The position numbers were made by a program, and so were the translations under genes. From Aporrectodea caliginosa (taxonomy: Eukaryota; Annelida; Clitellata; Crassiclitellata; Lumbricidae): a DNA stretch of 64,000 bases. The stretch is taken from the NCBI GenBank assembly GCA_020284085.1, contig JACEVL010000083.1, forward strand, positions 537,501 to 601,500. Direction: 5' to 3'. This document shows, in pieces, positions 41,207 through 53,150 of the stretch (the first letter of the stretch is position 1; each line of letters begins with the position of its first letter). A model generated the notes under the pieces. That model ran no database searches. It was given only the letters and a program-made list of their open reading frames with translations, and was not told the origin of the DNA.

Positions 41207-44200
41207 CTGCAACAAAACAACAACAGCAATTTAATGCAGCATAACGAGGCTTTTACATGGATCCATCCAGGCCTGAAAGCATTTATATGGAATCTTCCAC
41301 ATACTGCCTTAAGGTACATAAAAGTTAATACACTGAGAACAAACTTTGTTTGACACAACTCACCATAGCCGCCTGCCTATTCACGTGCATGGCTTTTGTA
41401 TCTGGACTTGGCACTGAACATGATCATATCACATTTTTGACTATGTGCCTGTTAATAAGACAGCTTTTGGGCAACGAAGAATATCGTGCATATTATAATT
41501 ACTATTGAATGTGTATGCATCAGCATAACCACAATAATTATTGTAAACAGTACACAAAATTATCTTGCATTGTATCAGGGTTCAATGGAGGTCTCTCATG
41601 TTATCATTTCTGGCATTGATGCATACTCTTTCATGCATACTCTAGGTCTTTCTTATCAAAATTCTAACCTCATCCAATGGCTCCAACTGTCCATTATAAG
41701 CTAGTGACGTTATCTTATCGAACAGCCTAAATCATGCAATCCAAATTATTTCCAAGCATCATTATTTCCCAACTGCACACATTCCTGTTTCCAAATATTA
41801 ATGCTTAATGTTCAGCATTTCAATCTTTCTGAGGTACCACTTCCCTAGCGGTCTTTGTTTTGCAAGAAAATTCCATCCTACATACATGTTTTGCACATCC
41901 ACATACTTTTTGTGCCACAGGACTGTAGAACCCAATCATAATAGTTTCAAGCCCCCTGGGGCAAGTATCGCATAATAACTTCTGGCAGTTGTCTAATTAT
42001 CAACTGCCTTTGTCATCACACAGCACCACATGATGAAACTGGGAAATTACTCATGAAACCTATGTATGCCCAGTTTCCATCAGGATATAATGGAAGCAAC
42101 AGAAGTTCACCATAAGCTTCCTTTCATCCAATACATTCAAATTAAGTAACAGGAAACTTTGTGTATATATAATAACAGTAACACTGCACTTGTTTATAAT
42201 TCATTGGCTGCATGCTTGCAGTGCACATGATAGGTTCTTTGATAAATAAATGTTCAGATATAAACATAAAGAGAGTATGGTGTAGCAACATAGCTGGATG
42301 CTTCAGGATGGTTACTAAAGAAAGCACGCTAATATTGTCTCTTAGCAAGTCAAATCAAATGCCACAGAAGAAGGCACTTCTTATAAACACAAGAACTTCT
42401 GTATTGCTTTTAAGCATGAAAAGCTAAGATGATGACAAAGCAGAGATGTTAAATGATTTGTTTCAAATAATGTCCCTTCACCAAAACACAAACAAGTATA
42501 AATCACACCAAACAGTTTCAAGCACCACCACCTGCAAATTTTTCAGTTCGCGCCTTGAAGGTGCTTAATGTTTATGCAATGCATCCTACTTTACATTCTG
42601 AATTACTCAACTTAAAATACTAATTAATACTGCTTTCAGAATTTGTAGCTCAAATAGGAATTTCACCTTCATCTGAAAGGTAACAAAAGGAGGTCTGAAA
42701 CTAATATGGCATACAGTCTGCATTTGCTTCTTTAACATTCTATGTTCCACCTTTTAATTCCCTTCCCGTGAACCGGAAGAAGAAGGCAGAAAAACTTAAC
42801 CATGAGGCCCAGAGGCTACTGATCAGAGTGCTCAGCTTCTCACAGAAAGTACAGGTTCATGTCTTCCCTGATGTGGTCACTGTATAGGGGCCTGAGAAAG
42901 TTTTATGCACAATTGCTAGGCACCAATGAAGTCCTTTTGAATAGTCGCATATATATACACTTTTGAACTTTGGAGCAAGGGCAATGTCAAATACAGTTGT
43001 ATTTTAAAGAAGCCGGGCTTGGCTTTGACAGATTTTTAGGACTTTGAACAGCACACAAAGGTTTGACAAAAACCTGTTCATTGTGTTCAACTGAGAAAAT
43101 AACACACCCGGCCATTAAGTTGAGCACATCAAAATGTAACCTGTGACTGAGCATCTGAATGAAAAGCCAAGCTGACATTAAATGCAATTACTGTTCATGA
43201 AAATTCATAGCTTCATTGGATATTCATCTAAATCTCCATCACACTGGCATGCACTTGCACCCTGCTGTGGTTTATTGTTTAAATTTTTATCAAAACCAAG
43301 TTCTAAGTCTCAGCCACATTCTATGAACAGCAAAAGACCTGAATCATGATTACTCTATAAGTTTACCAATAGACCTTCAAGTTCTAACAATACAAGGGTC
43401 AAACAAATTTGCATTATTAGTGACCTCTGTCTCGGAGTTGTGAATTTCTTAATTATTGCATCTTAATTAGGATGAGAAGAAAAGCAACAGTTGTAACATA
43501 AAGCAATAAATACAGAAAAAAGCAGACAGCACAATAACGTCCTTTGTTCAAATAATACCGACCCAAAACCATGGAACAGCTAGAAAACCCATAACCACAA
43601 AACCATCACTCCCAATGCATACTCACACTTACCACCGGTTTCAACCACTTAACACTAACACCAGACACCTCCATTGCATCATAACACTAACAACCCATCA
43701 CAAAACACAATCAACCTCAGAAACAGCAAGCAATATAGCCAGCAATAGACAGCAGTAACAACTGAAAGCTTCAGACTAGAGAAATCCTTAGAAACTGTTG
43801 AAAGCCAGCAGAAAGCACTACCTAACAGAAACAAGCCCAAATAAACCCAGACAGTGCAGCAGCAGCAGTACCTCCTGAATGCTATCGTTTACAAGAAAAT
43901 GCTTGGGCTTATCTGGGGGTCCTTCTGGTTGCGATATCGAACTGTGTACGTAACAGCCAGCAGCTGAAACAGGTCATGAAATTTTTACAAACTCATAAAA
44001 AATGCTTTGCTTAAGACAAGAGCGTTTCCGTAAACAGAATAACAGTAATTTCAAAATAAAAAGTTTAAGCCTAAGCATGGTTCCAGACTGTAGGGAAACT
44101 GTTCCAAATGACTAGAATACAGCAACACACACACGCACCTACACATACACCTACACACACACAAATGATCTGAATTTGCACCCTACATCTTAACAGTAAC

Positions 44201-47200
44201 ACAAAACTGTATTGTGACAATAAAAATAAAAATTCTAAGAGTTAAACATGTAACAGTACTTAAGAAAAATTAACAACACTGCCCAGATTTAAGGAGATTC
44301 TACAGTCTAGGTTTCTCACGTCACAACTACAGATTTATAATATTTAATAAAAATCAAATACCAGTCATGTCTATAAACCATCTAAAACATTGGTGAAGCA
44401 ACCACTACTACTATTCCTTTATTGCACAAACTCGTTGACACAAACACAACAAGGTTAAACCAGTACTAATGAAGATGCTGCAATTCAACTGAAAAGTCAA
44501 TGGAACTGAACCCATATTGGTTTTAACCCCATCTGCAAACCAGTATATGGCTTCCTGTTACAGCACCCTCCAGTGGAGATTAAGACTAAAATAATCGAGG
44601 CAATACACATTGATAAATAATAAACTAAAACATTCTACACACTGCATAAAAAACTAGGAACTCAAAAAGCTAAAATGGAAAATCTCAACAGAATAATGGA
44701 TTATCAGAAATTAGCAGGATAAATGCAGCCTCAAAGCACCCAATTATTTGAAATTAAAGCTGTTGTGAAAACAGAGAATGTTTAAGCTAAGATGGTGTAT
44801 ATATATTCATATATATGTACATATCTAACATAAAACAAAGAAACCAAAGGCCAGAAAATGAGATGCATTGACATTTACAAAGTCCCGAATAACATTATAT
44901 GCTCAGTCAAGTTTGTAGTCACAAGGCATAACAAACAACGAGGACAGTTACTACTCAATTTTAAGTTTCAAGTCTTGGAAAAATTTGTGATAGTATGAAA
45001 AGAAATTAAGCAACAGCAATAAGGTTTGTCCAAAAAATTTGCAGCAGACTATGCAAAATTAAGGCTAAAATATATATATCAATCAAGTTCAGTGGCTAAT
45101 ACGTGTCTGCTAATTATTTTTGTTCTGTGTTTGTGCAAATATCTGTCAAACGCAGACTAACAGAAAATTTTCCAAGTGGTCAGTGTGTGATATAGAAAAT
45201 CCTTGTAGCTGAATATCTATATTTTGTTCTTCTGTTTTTCATTGAATTTTTAATTAATTTTACTGCTATCTGTTGTATAGCTATGTTAGGTTACCAATTG
45301 CCATCTCATTGTTCAGAGTTAATAGGTGACCCTAATTAAGCGGGACTTCTGTTCCTTTTCGGTAAGCCTTTCGCTTCCCGGACAAATGTACAATTCCTGT
45401 AATACACGTATGTAACAACTGAATTGGGATCTATAAATAGTGATGAGATGAGAGATCCCAACTACCAATAGTTAATTAACAAAGATGAGACCATTTCCTC
45501 CATTCCATGGCATAACAGGTATACTTAACAAACACATGTAACTAATGTATGCATCAAGACAATTAATATAGCCCCTTTCTAGTTATATATTAATTAGTTA
45601 TCCATTCCTGGCTGGTACATACCTCTGTGAAGCTGAAAAAGAGGCCCAATCCACCAACAATTTTAACCGCTTGGTGTAGTATTGGTTCAATCACCTCCCA
45701 GCAAGGCTGCAGGGGACAAGGGTCACTACCTTCCTCTGATGGAAGACAGCATGTAGCATTTGCTCCATTATTGCACCCATCCAACTGCGATTCAAACGAC
45801 AAAAAAGAATAACCAACATCTATCAGACAACAACAGATTAAGTCATAAAAAGGCATAGATTAATGAAAATATCCATTAATTATTTGGACCAAACAATTGA
45901 ATATAGACATACCAATAATTTCCTGTTACCTACAACTTGTAACTTGTAGCATTTATTGTCTGTAAGAGTGAATGAATAAAAGAATATACATTTCTGTTCT
46001 GGGTGTTGGTAAATCACTGCAATGAAATTATGAAGTGCAAAAGATGGTACTTACAGAATCAAACTTATCAAGTTCACGATCCACACATCAGACCAGTAAG
46101 AAAGAACCTAACTTATATAATATAATAGCTACTAACTGTCTTACCAATCGGCATCTCTACCGTAATGCCAGCCTCAAGACTGACATGAGTTAACGACAAA
46201 ACGAAAAACAACACTACCGTGAACAATGAATATAGCTCACTTGTTACGCTGTTATGATAATTTGATAATTTACAAAAAATATTCAATCTAACCCAAGACA
46301 CAGCTTGGTCACAATTTAATTCCCCAGGTAGTCATCTACTCAGCCAGGCGATCAGTTGTATGCTTTTAAATACATAGGCATTTAATTCTCAAGTTTTTCA
46401 AATCATCAAAATCATCATTAGGTTGCAGAGTTTTGAAGATTAATTACTTGTAAGACTCAATACGTTACTAATGCTATTGCCATCTTACCCCGATACAAGA
46501 GGGATGACCCTGAGGAACAGTGGCATTCAGGTGCTGTGTCTCTCGGTCATATCCACAACATTTGAAGAAGTTCTGTGTCCTGCTTTTGAGTTCCGGTGCA
46601 GAACTTTCCCATCCAACTCTGAAAAGTTCCGCTTGCTGGGTATCACTCAGAGCCAAGCAGGCACAGGCCACAGCAAACTGGACCAGGAACAGCAGAAACA
46701 AAATGATCATATACTTGAATCACCGTCAAGGAAGGCAACCCTCTCCTTTCCATTTGTCCCTCCTTGTATCTCCATAAATGCACATCCCCATGTGTCCACA
46801 TCTGCATTTCTACCTCTCCCTGTCTATCCACCCTCTCTACCCCCATGAACCTCCATCAATCTCCCTCTTCATTCAAGCTGTAACTGAGATAGTAAGTAAA
46901 ACTGATTTACAGCCGGTTGCGATAACTTTACCGTGCCACACTTAACCTGAAGTAGCAAAGCCCAATTAAGCACTTAAGTACTTGAATGACAATTAATGAA
47001 CTGCTGTGGTCATGTTTACATTTCACTTGGCTATGGGTTTGACACTGTCTAAGTCATGGGTTCCCAATCTTTTGTACGTCCCGCACCCCTGGGAAATGTT
47101 TGACCAATGTTCGCACCCCCTACAAAAGTATTTTCACATTTGAAGACACATACACGAAATGGCTACTACTGAAACTTGTGCTGACAAGCCTTAGACTAGC

Positions 47201-50200
47201 CTTACAGATTTACAATGTTAAACTTCTAATCTTATGGTCTTACCCATACTTATCCGATGACAGTTCAAAAATTTATAATTTACTATCAATGCATGTCTTA
47301 TAATTCATAATAAAATTGCTTTTTTCTTAGTTAAGCTTTAATGACTTGTACTAGTACGTTAATAATTGTATATGCTTATATTATGAATGCACTGTACTAG
47401 ATAACCCCTGTTAACCATCTAGCAACTGACTGTGTATATAGGTGGCCCTAACCAGCGGGACCCTGGTCCCTTCTGGGTTCCCTTTTGTGACCAACTGATC
47501 TTTGTTCTTTGTACAGCGAAATGTTACTTTATCAATGTTTGGTGCAATAAATTGATGGTTATGGTTATGGTTATACTTTCCCTATGCATTTTTTAGCATA
47601 TATAGTCAACCTAAACTTAAAATTTTTTAATATTGATGTTCATGATATGACAAGTGGCACCCCCTGTTGGAACCCCTGGTCTAAGTAAACCATCTACTAC
47701 TAAAACAATTTGCACAAACCGAGTTGAACACCCCTGGGGAATCTTCTATAGCAGTGCTTCTCAAACTTTCTGATGCCACACACTGGTCGGTAATGGCTTA
47801 ACTAGCCTTAAGCCTTTCTGCAGCCGGTGCTTTTTAACATCAGCTTACATTACATGTGGCCCCTCTATAACATGCTAAATTAAAATTTAGATGTCATAAT
47901 ATTGTCAAGTGCTGTAATCTAAATTGGCACCTTATCCCACCTTTAGCAACCCTGATGCCATAAACTCCGACTGTAAACATACTTGAAACCGTGTCAAACT
48001 AAGAATCAGTTTTCATTGTAACAAGTTGCGTCTGTGACAACTTGGTTATTCGGAATAAACGAATATTGATTGATTGATTGGCTGTTTAACAAAAATACTT
48101 TTGTTACTGTTGCATGTTTTAAACTGTTTATTATGTATGAACATCATGTCGTGTTCTCATTTTTATGAATTTTATACTGCATACAATCAAATATTTTATT
48201 TCAGTACGATCAAAATTTAAGATCCGGTGAACATTCCGCGGCCTGGTGAACTGGTACCGAGCTGCAGACCACAGTTTTAGAAGCACTGTTATACCATTAA
48301 ACCTGAGCATACAATGTAGCAATTTTCTTAAGTCTTGACAGGCAGGCCTATGATTTTTGCAATAAGAAACATAGGCCACTGATAATTAAAAATTTTACTC
48401 TCTTAAATTGGTTCAGATCTTTTTCAACTGAACAAGAATTGATTAACTTATCATCCATATTGGTTAACAATATATATATATATCTAGTCCACTGGAGGCT
48501 GAAGTGTACTTTTAACCAGAACAACAATAGCATAATAAAAAACAACAGGAACCATTGTCTATTGTGCATGGCAATAAGAATACCTGCCTGTCAAGTGATT
48601 CGGTTTGCCTGGGCAAAAATTTACGTAGGTAGTTTATATATCTTTCAAAACCTTCATCCTATATTTTTATCAACTACCAACTCTTAATTAGCAATTAAGT
48701 ATGCATAGAGGCCACCTTGACTGTTTATTTACATTTACAACAATCTGCTACAGCTCAACTGTATAATCTCAAGTACCACAACCATTCTCCACTTGACATC
48801 ACTTGAACGTTCTTAATTACAGATCAAAGGCCACTGAAAGCCGAACTTCCTCCTCCTTGCGTAGTTTAAATTACAGCAAATAATTTTTGAAGCAAAGGAT
48901 ACAAAAAAGAGGAGGACTTGGTGATGCTTGATGGCTCCAATCAACCCCACAACAGCAATCAGGAACAGGAAGACGCCGCATGCGATAATACCTCCCATCA
49001 CATGGATGGTCGCTATAATAGCCACTGCCTTTCCATATGCAGCCACTCCAATCAGCACAAAGGCTACCACCTGAAACAGCAACAGCAACACGGTTTTATC
49101 AGACTCTATTAAGGCAGCAATATAAGTTAGCTTATCTAAAACCAGTGAAAATTGTAATTTCTTGATAGATCTTGGGAACTGCTACAAACAACTTTGATTA
49201 CCATTTGCTGCAATCAAAGGGGCTTGTGGCGATTTGCAGAGGCTAAAAGCAGTCACCAACAAACAACCCATTTACACAACTCTATAGAAGTTCTTCAGAA
49301 GCATAAAGGGAACAGCTAAAAATTACACAATTGTGTACACACCTCTACAGAAATAAGCCATAAGGAGGCTAAAGTATATAAGGGGTGTCAAACCTTTTTC
49401 AGTGGTGGGCCAGTCGCAAAAGTTTCAAGCAAGTGGTGGGCCAGGATGCCGAGGCACATGAGCAAAATGGGGGTAGGGATCTGGAAGGGGCTTGGCGAGC
49501 CCGTCTACAGAATTTTTTTGCAAAACTAAAATCTTAAATGGTCCATTTTTAAGCATACAAACAGTCAACTTAAGCTTAAATCTTAATTTTGATCTTCATT
49601 ATCAGTCACAAACATCACATGAAATTTATTAAGCCTTAAAAAAGGCAAATTTGAAGTTTTATTCTCAAATTGTGTGGGTGTTTACGTAAGGCTCGGCGGG
49701 CCAGAAATGGCCCGTGGGCGGCTCTTTGAGGCTCCTGAAGTATATCATCAGTTCAATGATAGCAATAACATCACATGACAAGGAAAATTAAATGCTATTC
49801 TGTGAGTATGCTCAAAGTCCCTACAAACAGACTTGGGAGGCTTCAAGTCACACTTTGTCACAAGGCAAACACTCAAGCTATCAAGTCACCGTGTCACACA
49901 TAAGTGGTGTCACAAAACCTTGCTGAGGTTACTTAACAGTACAGACACCAGCGCCATCTCAGTTGACATAAGCAGAGCGTTTATGAGGAAGTTATAAGAA
50001 ATTGGCCTTTGAAGGCAGGCCTTGCATTTGTTTTGATAAAGACAAAAGCCTTCTGAACTACTTCAAGACCCAGTGGCGTAGGCAAGGGGGGGGTTTTGGG
50101 GGTTAAAACCCCCCCATTGGCTTAGGGGAAGAAAATTGTTTGCACCCAGCACGATGAAGTTTTAACAATATTCGCAATTTTTCGGTTGAAAACACAAATT

Positions 50201-51772
50201 ACCAGTATTTTAAATCCCCAAACCCCCCCATCATAAATTCCTGGCTACGCCACTGTCAAGACCACTCTCAATATCATGGTATAAAGCAGTACAATAACAA
50301 AGACATACATAGGGTAATCCATCGTTTTAGCGTCCCAAATTATTTAGCCGTTTAAGCATACCCTTTCAGCAGTCAAATTAATTTCAATGCTATTCAATGT
50401 TAAATAAACATAAAACAACAAGAAACAAAATTTTTTAGGAAGAAACATGAATAGCAGGAAGCTAAAGCTGGTATTCGTGGACTTTGGTAGCATTTCAAAT
50501 GGTCGTTTGCTGTGATAAACCTGTTCTAAATAACAATTTCTGTTGTGATGCTGTCATTTTAAACGCATTATAAAACTACTGGTACACCCATTTCATAAAA
50601 TTACGTCTCTATTTTTCATTTAGGATGGTGAAACGATAGGTTATAATGGAGGAACAATTTGGGACAGTAAAACCATAAATTACCATATATAAACATTTAT
50701 AAATATCCCAGCACTTCAAAAACCGATAACAGGACACAATTATTTAACATGCATTATGTACTATACAGTGTCTGATATTCCCCTGCTTTCAAAGTTCAGA
50801 AGTGCGCATGACCATACGACAGAACATCGATGGTGCTGAGCAACTGCGCATGAATGATTTGCTCAGGATCCCTACAGAACAACTGCCTCATCCAAGGCTC
50901 GAACCCATACTCGTATACTTCATTGCCTTACCAAAATCAATCTAAAACTAGGAGCTCTTTAAGAACTGCACCGTGGTACGGTAAGTCGGCTATTAATAAC
51001 TCGCAGTAATAAGGAAATATTAGGCCTACAATTGTAAGTGCTTAACGTTCTCTCTGCGTCTGAAAATAATGATGGAGAGAATAAGGGCAAGCTTAAAGAA
51101 TCGGGGGCTGAAGGATATAGTGCGTAAGTTTACTGGCGTCGTGAATGTCGGTTAGGGTTAGGTTACGCGTAGTGAGGGTCGGTTAGGGTCAGGGTTAGGG
51201 GGTGCGGGCCGAATCCCCGAAACCCGAATCCCCGAAAGGCATTTCGGCCGAATCACCGAAATTGATTTTCTAAGTCCAACTCGAAGAATATAATTAACAA
51301 ATAAACATTTGAATAGGCAGTATATCGAAATACATCAAGACCATGCTAAATCTATGTCATGTTTACAATTTAACTCTGAATATAGCTCGGTCGCTTTCTA
51401 GAAAACTGTTTTCGGGAAATCGGGCTTTTGTCTGTTTTCAGCGTTTTCGGGGATTCGGGTTTCGGGCTGACCCCGGGTTAGGATATCTAATGTCGTCATT
51501 AGAAAACGTGGTACCGTCCGGCGTTCGCGCAGCATGCCCAAAGATACTGCATAAATCCTTCAGCCCCCGATACTTTAAGCTTGCCAGAATAAGTTTCGAC
51601 GAGCAACTAGCGCCTTCGAGAGTTTCTTGTAAGGCGCAATATAAATGGCCAATGGCCATACACAGGCCTACAGCCCTACATACATGTTGCCAGCTGCTGG
51701 TCGACTTACTATGTACATGACATTCAACAATGCCAAGACATTCCGCGAACACGAAAAGCCACCACAAGCCAT
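41132..51772 (-). CDS. TSPAN13: Tetraspanin of the TSPAN13/31 type, distal-exon isoform
   Basis: Four-pass membrane organiser. Join on the minus strand: 51772-51710, 49070-48903, 46713-46489, 45784-45623, 41206-41132; 230 residues, all joins in phase 0. Starts [11 protein letters not shown], close to the vertebrate TSPAN13/31 start. Membrane segments at about 12-34, 44-66, 77-98 and 190-214. The large extracellular loop has Cys-Cys-Gly at 129-131, eight cysteines in all (129, 130, 150, 156, 164, 165, 175, 180) and Asn-Ala-Thr sequons at 140 and 161. The tail [14 protein letters not shown] equals the vertebrate one. Vertebrate TSPAN13 and TSPAN31 are paralogues; this is probably a gene related to both, so the symbol is provisional. 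Confidence 0.93.
43889..43963 (-). CDS. TSPAN13: Tetraspanin last exon, proximal copy (5a)
   Basis: 75 bases including the stop, the same length and phase as exon 5b. Lacks the Gly-Val-Trp-Leu of the usual fourth membrane segment but keeps the cytoplasmic tail motif, which argues for selection on the protein. Confidence 0.85.
   Translation of the reverse strand: MLAVTYTVRYRNQKDPQISPSIFL
43889..51772 (-). CDS. TSPAN13: Tetraspanin, proximal-exon isoform
   Basis: Same first four exons, then 43963-43889 in place of 41206-41132, again phase 0, again 24 residues and a stop. The alternative end of the fourth membrane segment reads Leu-Leu-Ala-Val-Thr-Tyr-Thr-Val, followed by the conserved Arg-Tyr-Arg-Asn-Gln-Lys-Asp-Pro, then Gln-Ile-Ser-Pro-Ser-Ile-Phe-Leu. 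Acceptor CTGTTTCAG is strong. A minus-strand AATAAA about 610 bases on (near 43,272) could end this transcript. Transcript evidence is needed to show that it is used. Confidence 0.8.
45623..45784 (-). CDS. TSPAN13: Tetraspanin exon 4
   Basis: Second half of the extracellular loop with five cysteines, then [14 protein letters not shown] starting the fourth membrane segment. Donor GTATGT. Confidence 0.95.
46489..46713 (-). CDS. TSPAN13: Tetraspanin exon 3
   Basis: Third membrane segment (Tyr-Met-Ile-Ile-Leu to Cys-Ala-Cys-Leu-Ala-Leu) and first half of the loop with Lys-Cys-Cys-Gly. Donor GTAAGA after a glycine codon. Confidence 0.95.
47055..47678. mobile_element. hAT-like element, 624 bp, in tetraspanin intron 2
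   Basis: Ends CATGGGTTCCCAA and TTGGAACCCCTG, exact target duplication GTCTAAGT (47,047-47,054, 47,679-47,686). A retroelement end with (ATGGTT)n at about 47,400-47,575 is nested inside. Confidence 0.93.
47752..48288. mobile_element. hAT-like element, 537 bp, decayed
   Basis: Ends CAGTGCTTCTCAAACTTT and AGTTTTAGAAGCACTG. Flanks match at only about 4 of 8 bases, so the insertion is old. Contains a nested (TTGA)-tailed retroelement end at 47,930-48,082. Confidence 0.75.
48903..49070 (-). CDS. TSPAN13: Tetraspanin exon 2
   Basis: Rest of membrane segment 1, Tyr-Gly-Lys small loop, segment 2 and [10 protein letters not shown]. The His-His-Gln-Val motif is diagnostic for TSPAN13/31. Donor GTATCC is weak. 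Confidence 0.95.
49380..49737. mobile_element. hAT-like MITE, 358 bp, in tetraspanin intron 1
   Basis: Starts AAGGGGTGTCAAACC (the expected first C is A), ends GAGGCTCCTG, exact target duplication AAGTATAT (49,372-49,379, 49,738-49,745). Inner ends GGGCC-rich as in the 27.8-kb element. Confidence 0.88.
50071..50255. mobile_element. hAT-like MITE, 185 bp
   Basis: Ends CAGTGGCGTAGGCA and TGGCTACGCCACTG, exact target duplication TCAAGACC (50,063-50,070, 50,256-50,263). Same terminal family as 54,759 and 58,849. Confidence 0.94.
50800..50930 (-). mobile_element. tRNA-headed SINE fragment (family B)
   Basis: Minus strand shows a GGGTTCGAGCC B box and a CAGCACCATCGAT body. Confidence 0.65.
51086..51585. 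mobile_element. hAT-like family A element interrupted by family B
   Basis: Ends GGCAAGCTTAAAGAATCGG and CCGATACTTTAAGCTTGCC, target duplication AGAATAAG (51,078-51,085, 51,586-51,593). Without the insert at 51,200-51,474 and its duplication it is about 217 bp. Its right end is about 125 bases downstream, in the sense of the gene, of tetraspanin exon 1. Confidence 0.93.
51200..51474. mobile_element. Family B element nested in family A
   Basis: Begins GGGTGCGGGCCGAATCCCC, ends GGGTTTCGGGCTGACCCC, exact duplication GGGTTAGG (51,192-51,199, 51,475-51,482) made from family A sequence. Confidence 0.9.
51710..51772 (-). CDS. TSPAN13: Tetraspanin exon 1
   Basis: Twenty-one codons from ATG to Asn-Val-Met-Tyr-Ile, then a GTAAGT donor. 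Start chosen because Met-x-Cys-Gly-Gly-Phe is the family's N-terminus; the cysteines are likely acylated. Confidence 0.93.
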
Positions 51773-52304
51773 TGCTTATTAACAATCCGATTCTTTCAGT
51801 TAACGTTAGATAACTGGTATTTTAATGGAGATTTAATTTAAAGAGAATTTATAACGGAAACGAACGCAACGCAAAGCAAGTCACACCGGATGAACGCCAG
51901 GTGTCACTACGATGTCTTGTAAGCCGCGGAACACAGATTAGAAATTTCGATAGAGATTCAACACACCATATAATGACGTCATTCGCAGCTAACTAATGAC
52001 GACCTCTGAATCCATTTTGAAGGTCTTGGAGTGCAGATGAGATTTCTCTTTAACGAAATTTTGATTACAACGACCTCATATGCCACAGATGAGACCAATG
52101 ATTACATTTCTAGAATGAAGGCCAACATAAATATATGTTCACCATACAAATGATACAATCACGCACATAGCATCCTGTATGTTATTATTTGTTTATTATA
52201 ATTACGGTATATTCGCTTATTATTGGCACACCGAACAGTTGACACCACAACTGATTACATTGAGTTCAACAGAACAATAAAGATAGAGGTCATCATTATG
52301 CATT

Positions 52305-52475
52305 TGTTAAGTGCTATCTAGTGACAAGCATCGATCGATGGTGCTGAGCAACTGTAAGTAAAGGATTTACTAAGGATTTACTAAAGTTTTCTAAACAGTA
52401 ATCATCTCAGAGGAAACTCGAACCCATACTCTTTGCATTACAAGGCCAGCGCTTTAACCAACTGGTTATCATGTT
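52305..52475 (-). mobile_element. tRNA-headed SINE (family B)
   Basis: Minus strand: TTGGTTAAAGCGCTGGCC head, GGGTTCGAGTT B box, CAGCACCATCGATCGATG body. Confidence 0.75.
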
Positions 52476-52787
52476 GCAAAATGTTGGATAATAATGCTGC
52501 AAATTGAACTCAAAAATGTTGAGCATTCAACTGGTTGAATAAATCTGTAAAATCTGTTTTCAATGTAACACAGAATCCAAATTCCAGAAGAATTTTGAGG
52601 AAGGCAATTTACAGCATTCAGGTTAATTGGCATATGCCACGTGTGCCTTCCTATTCTCTCTTGGTAAATTGTCTCATTAATTTTTTAGTGTGATACATTG
52701 CAAACTCTGGATGCTTGAAAGGTTTTTTATCAATTTCCTTCTTTTCAGTTTTTTATTCCATCCATGTTTACTACATGAAATTGACTA

Positions 52788-52867
52788 AGCCAAGCAACAC
52801 AGTGGACCAGTTAGCTACAGGTGACCCAGCCAAGCAACCCAGTGGACCAGTTAGCCACAGGTGACCC
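52788..52867. repeat. 40-bp tandem duplication
   Basis: Two copies (52,788-52,827, 52,828-52,867) with two differences. Confidence 0.92.
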
Positions 52868-52879
52868 AGTTAGCAACAT

Positions 52880-53150
52880 TGGTTAGATCATAGGCTGCGT
52901 TGCATGCACCTCTATGCTAGAGAGCGTGCGGCTCGCGGTTCGCTTCTCGATGCTGGCTTATTTCATAGATTTAAATCTTGTGCTAGCACAGTCCATACAC
53001 TGGACTGGGAGCTTAAATGGTGTGGCACCCATTCAAAAATGGCAAGCGGTGATCAAGGATCTCACTCAAACAATTAATTGAAAACTGAGCAGGGTCATGG
53101 TCATAATATATGGTCGCTATAGAAAAAAATTTACATGCACATTTATATTT
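52880..53150 (-). repeat. Interspersed repeat (family E)
   Basis: Reverse-complement relative of 20,876-21,090: minus strand reads TTTCTATAGCGACCATATA, GACCCTGCTCAGTTTTCAAT and GAGTGAGATCCTTGATCACC. Confidence 0.65.

Noticed and set aside
51150..51200. Telomere-like GGTTAGGG repeats
   Set aside because: Short, irregular and part of the family A element; not an interstitial telomere array.
51343..51785. Overlapping 115-125-codon frames on both strands
   Set aside because: They span nested transposons; only 51,710-51,772 on the minus strand is coding (tetraspanin exon 1).
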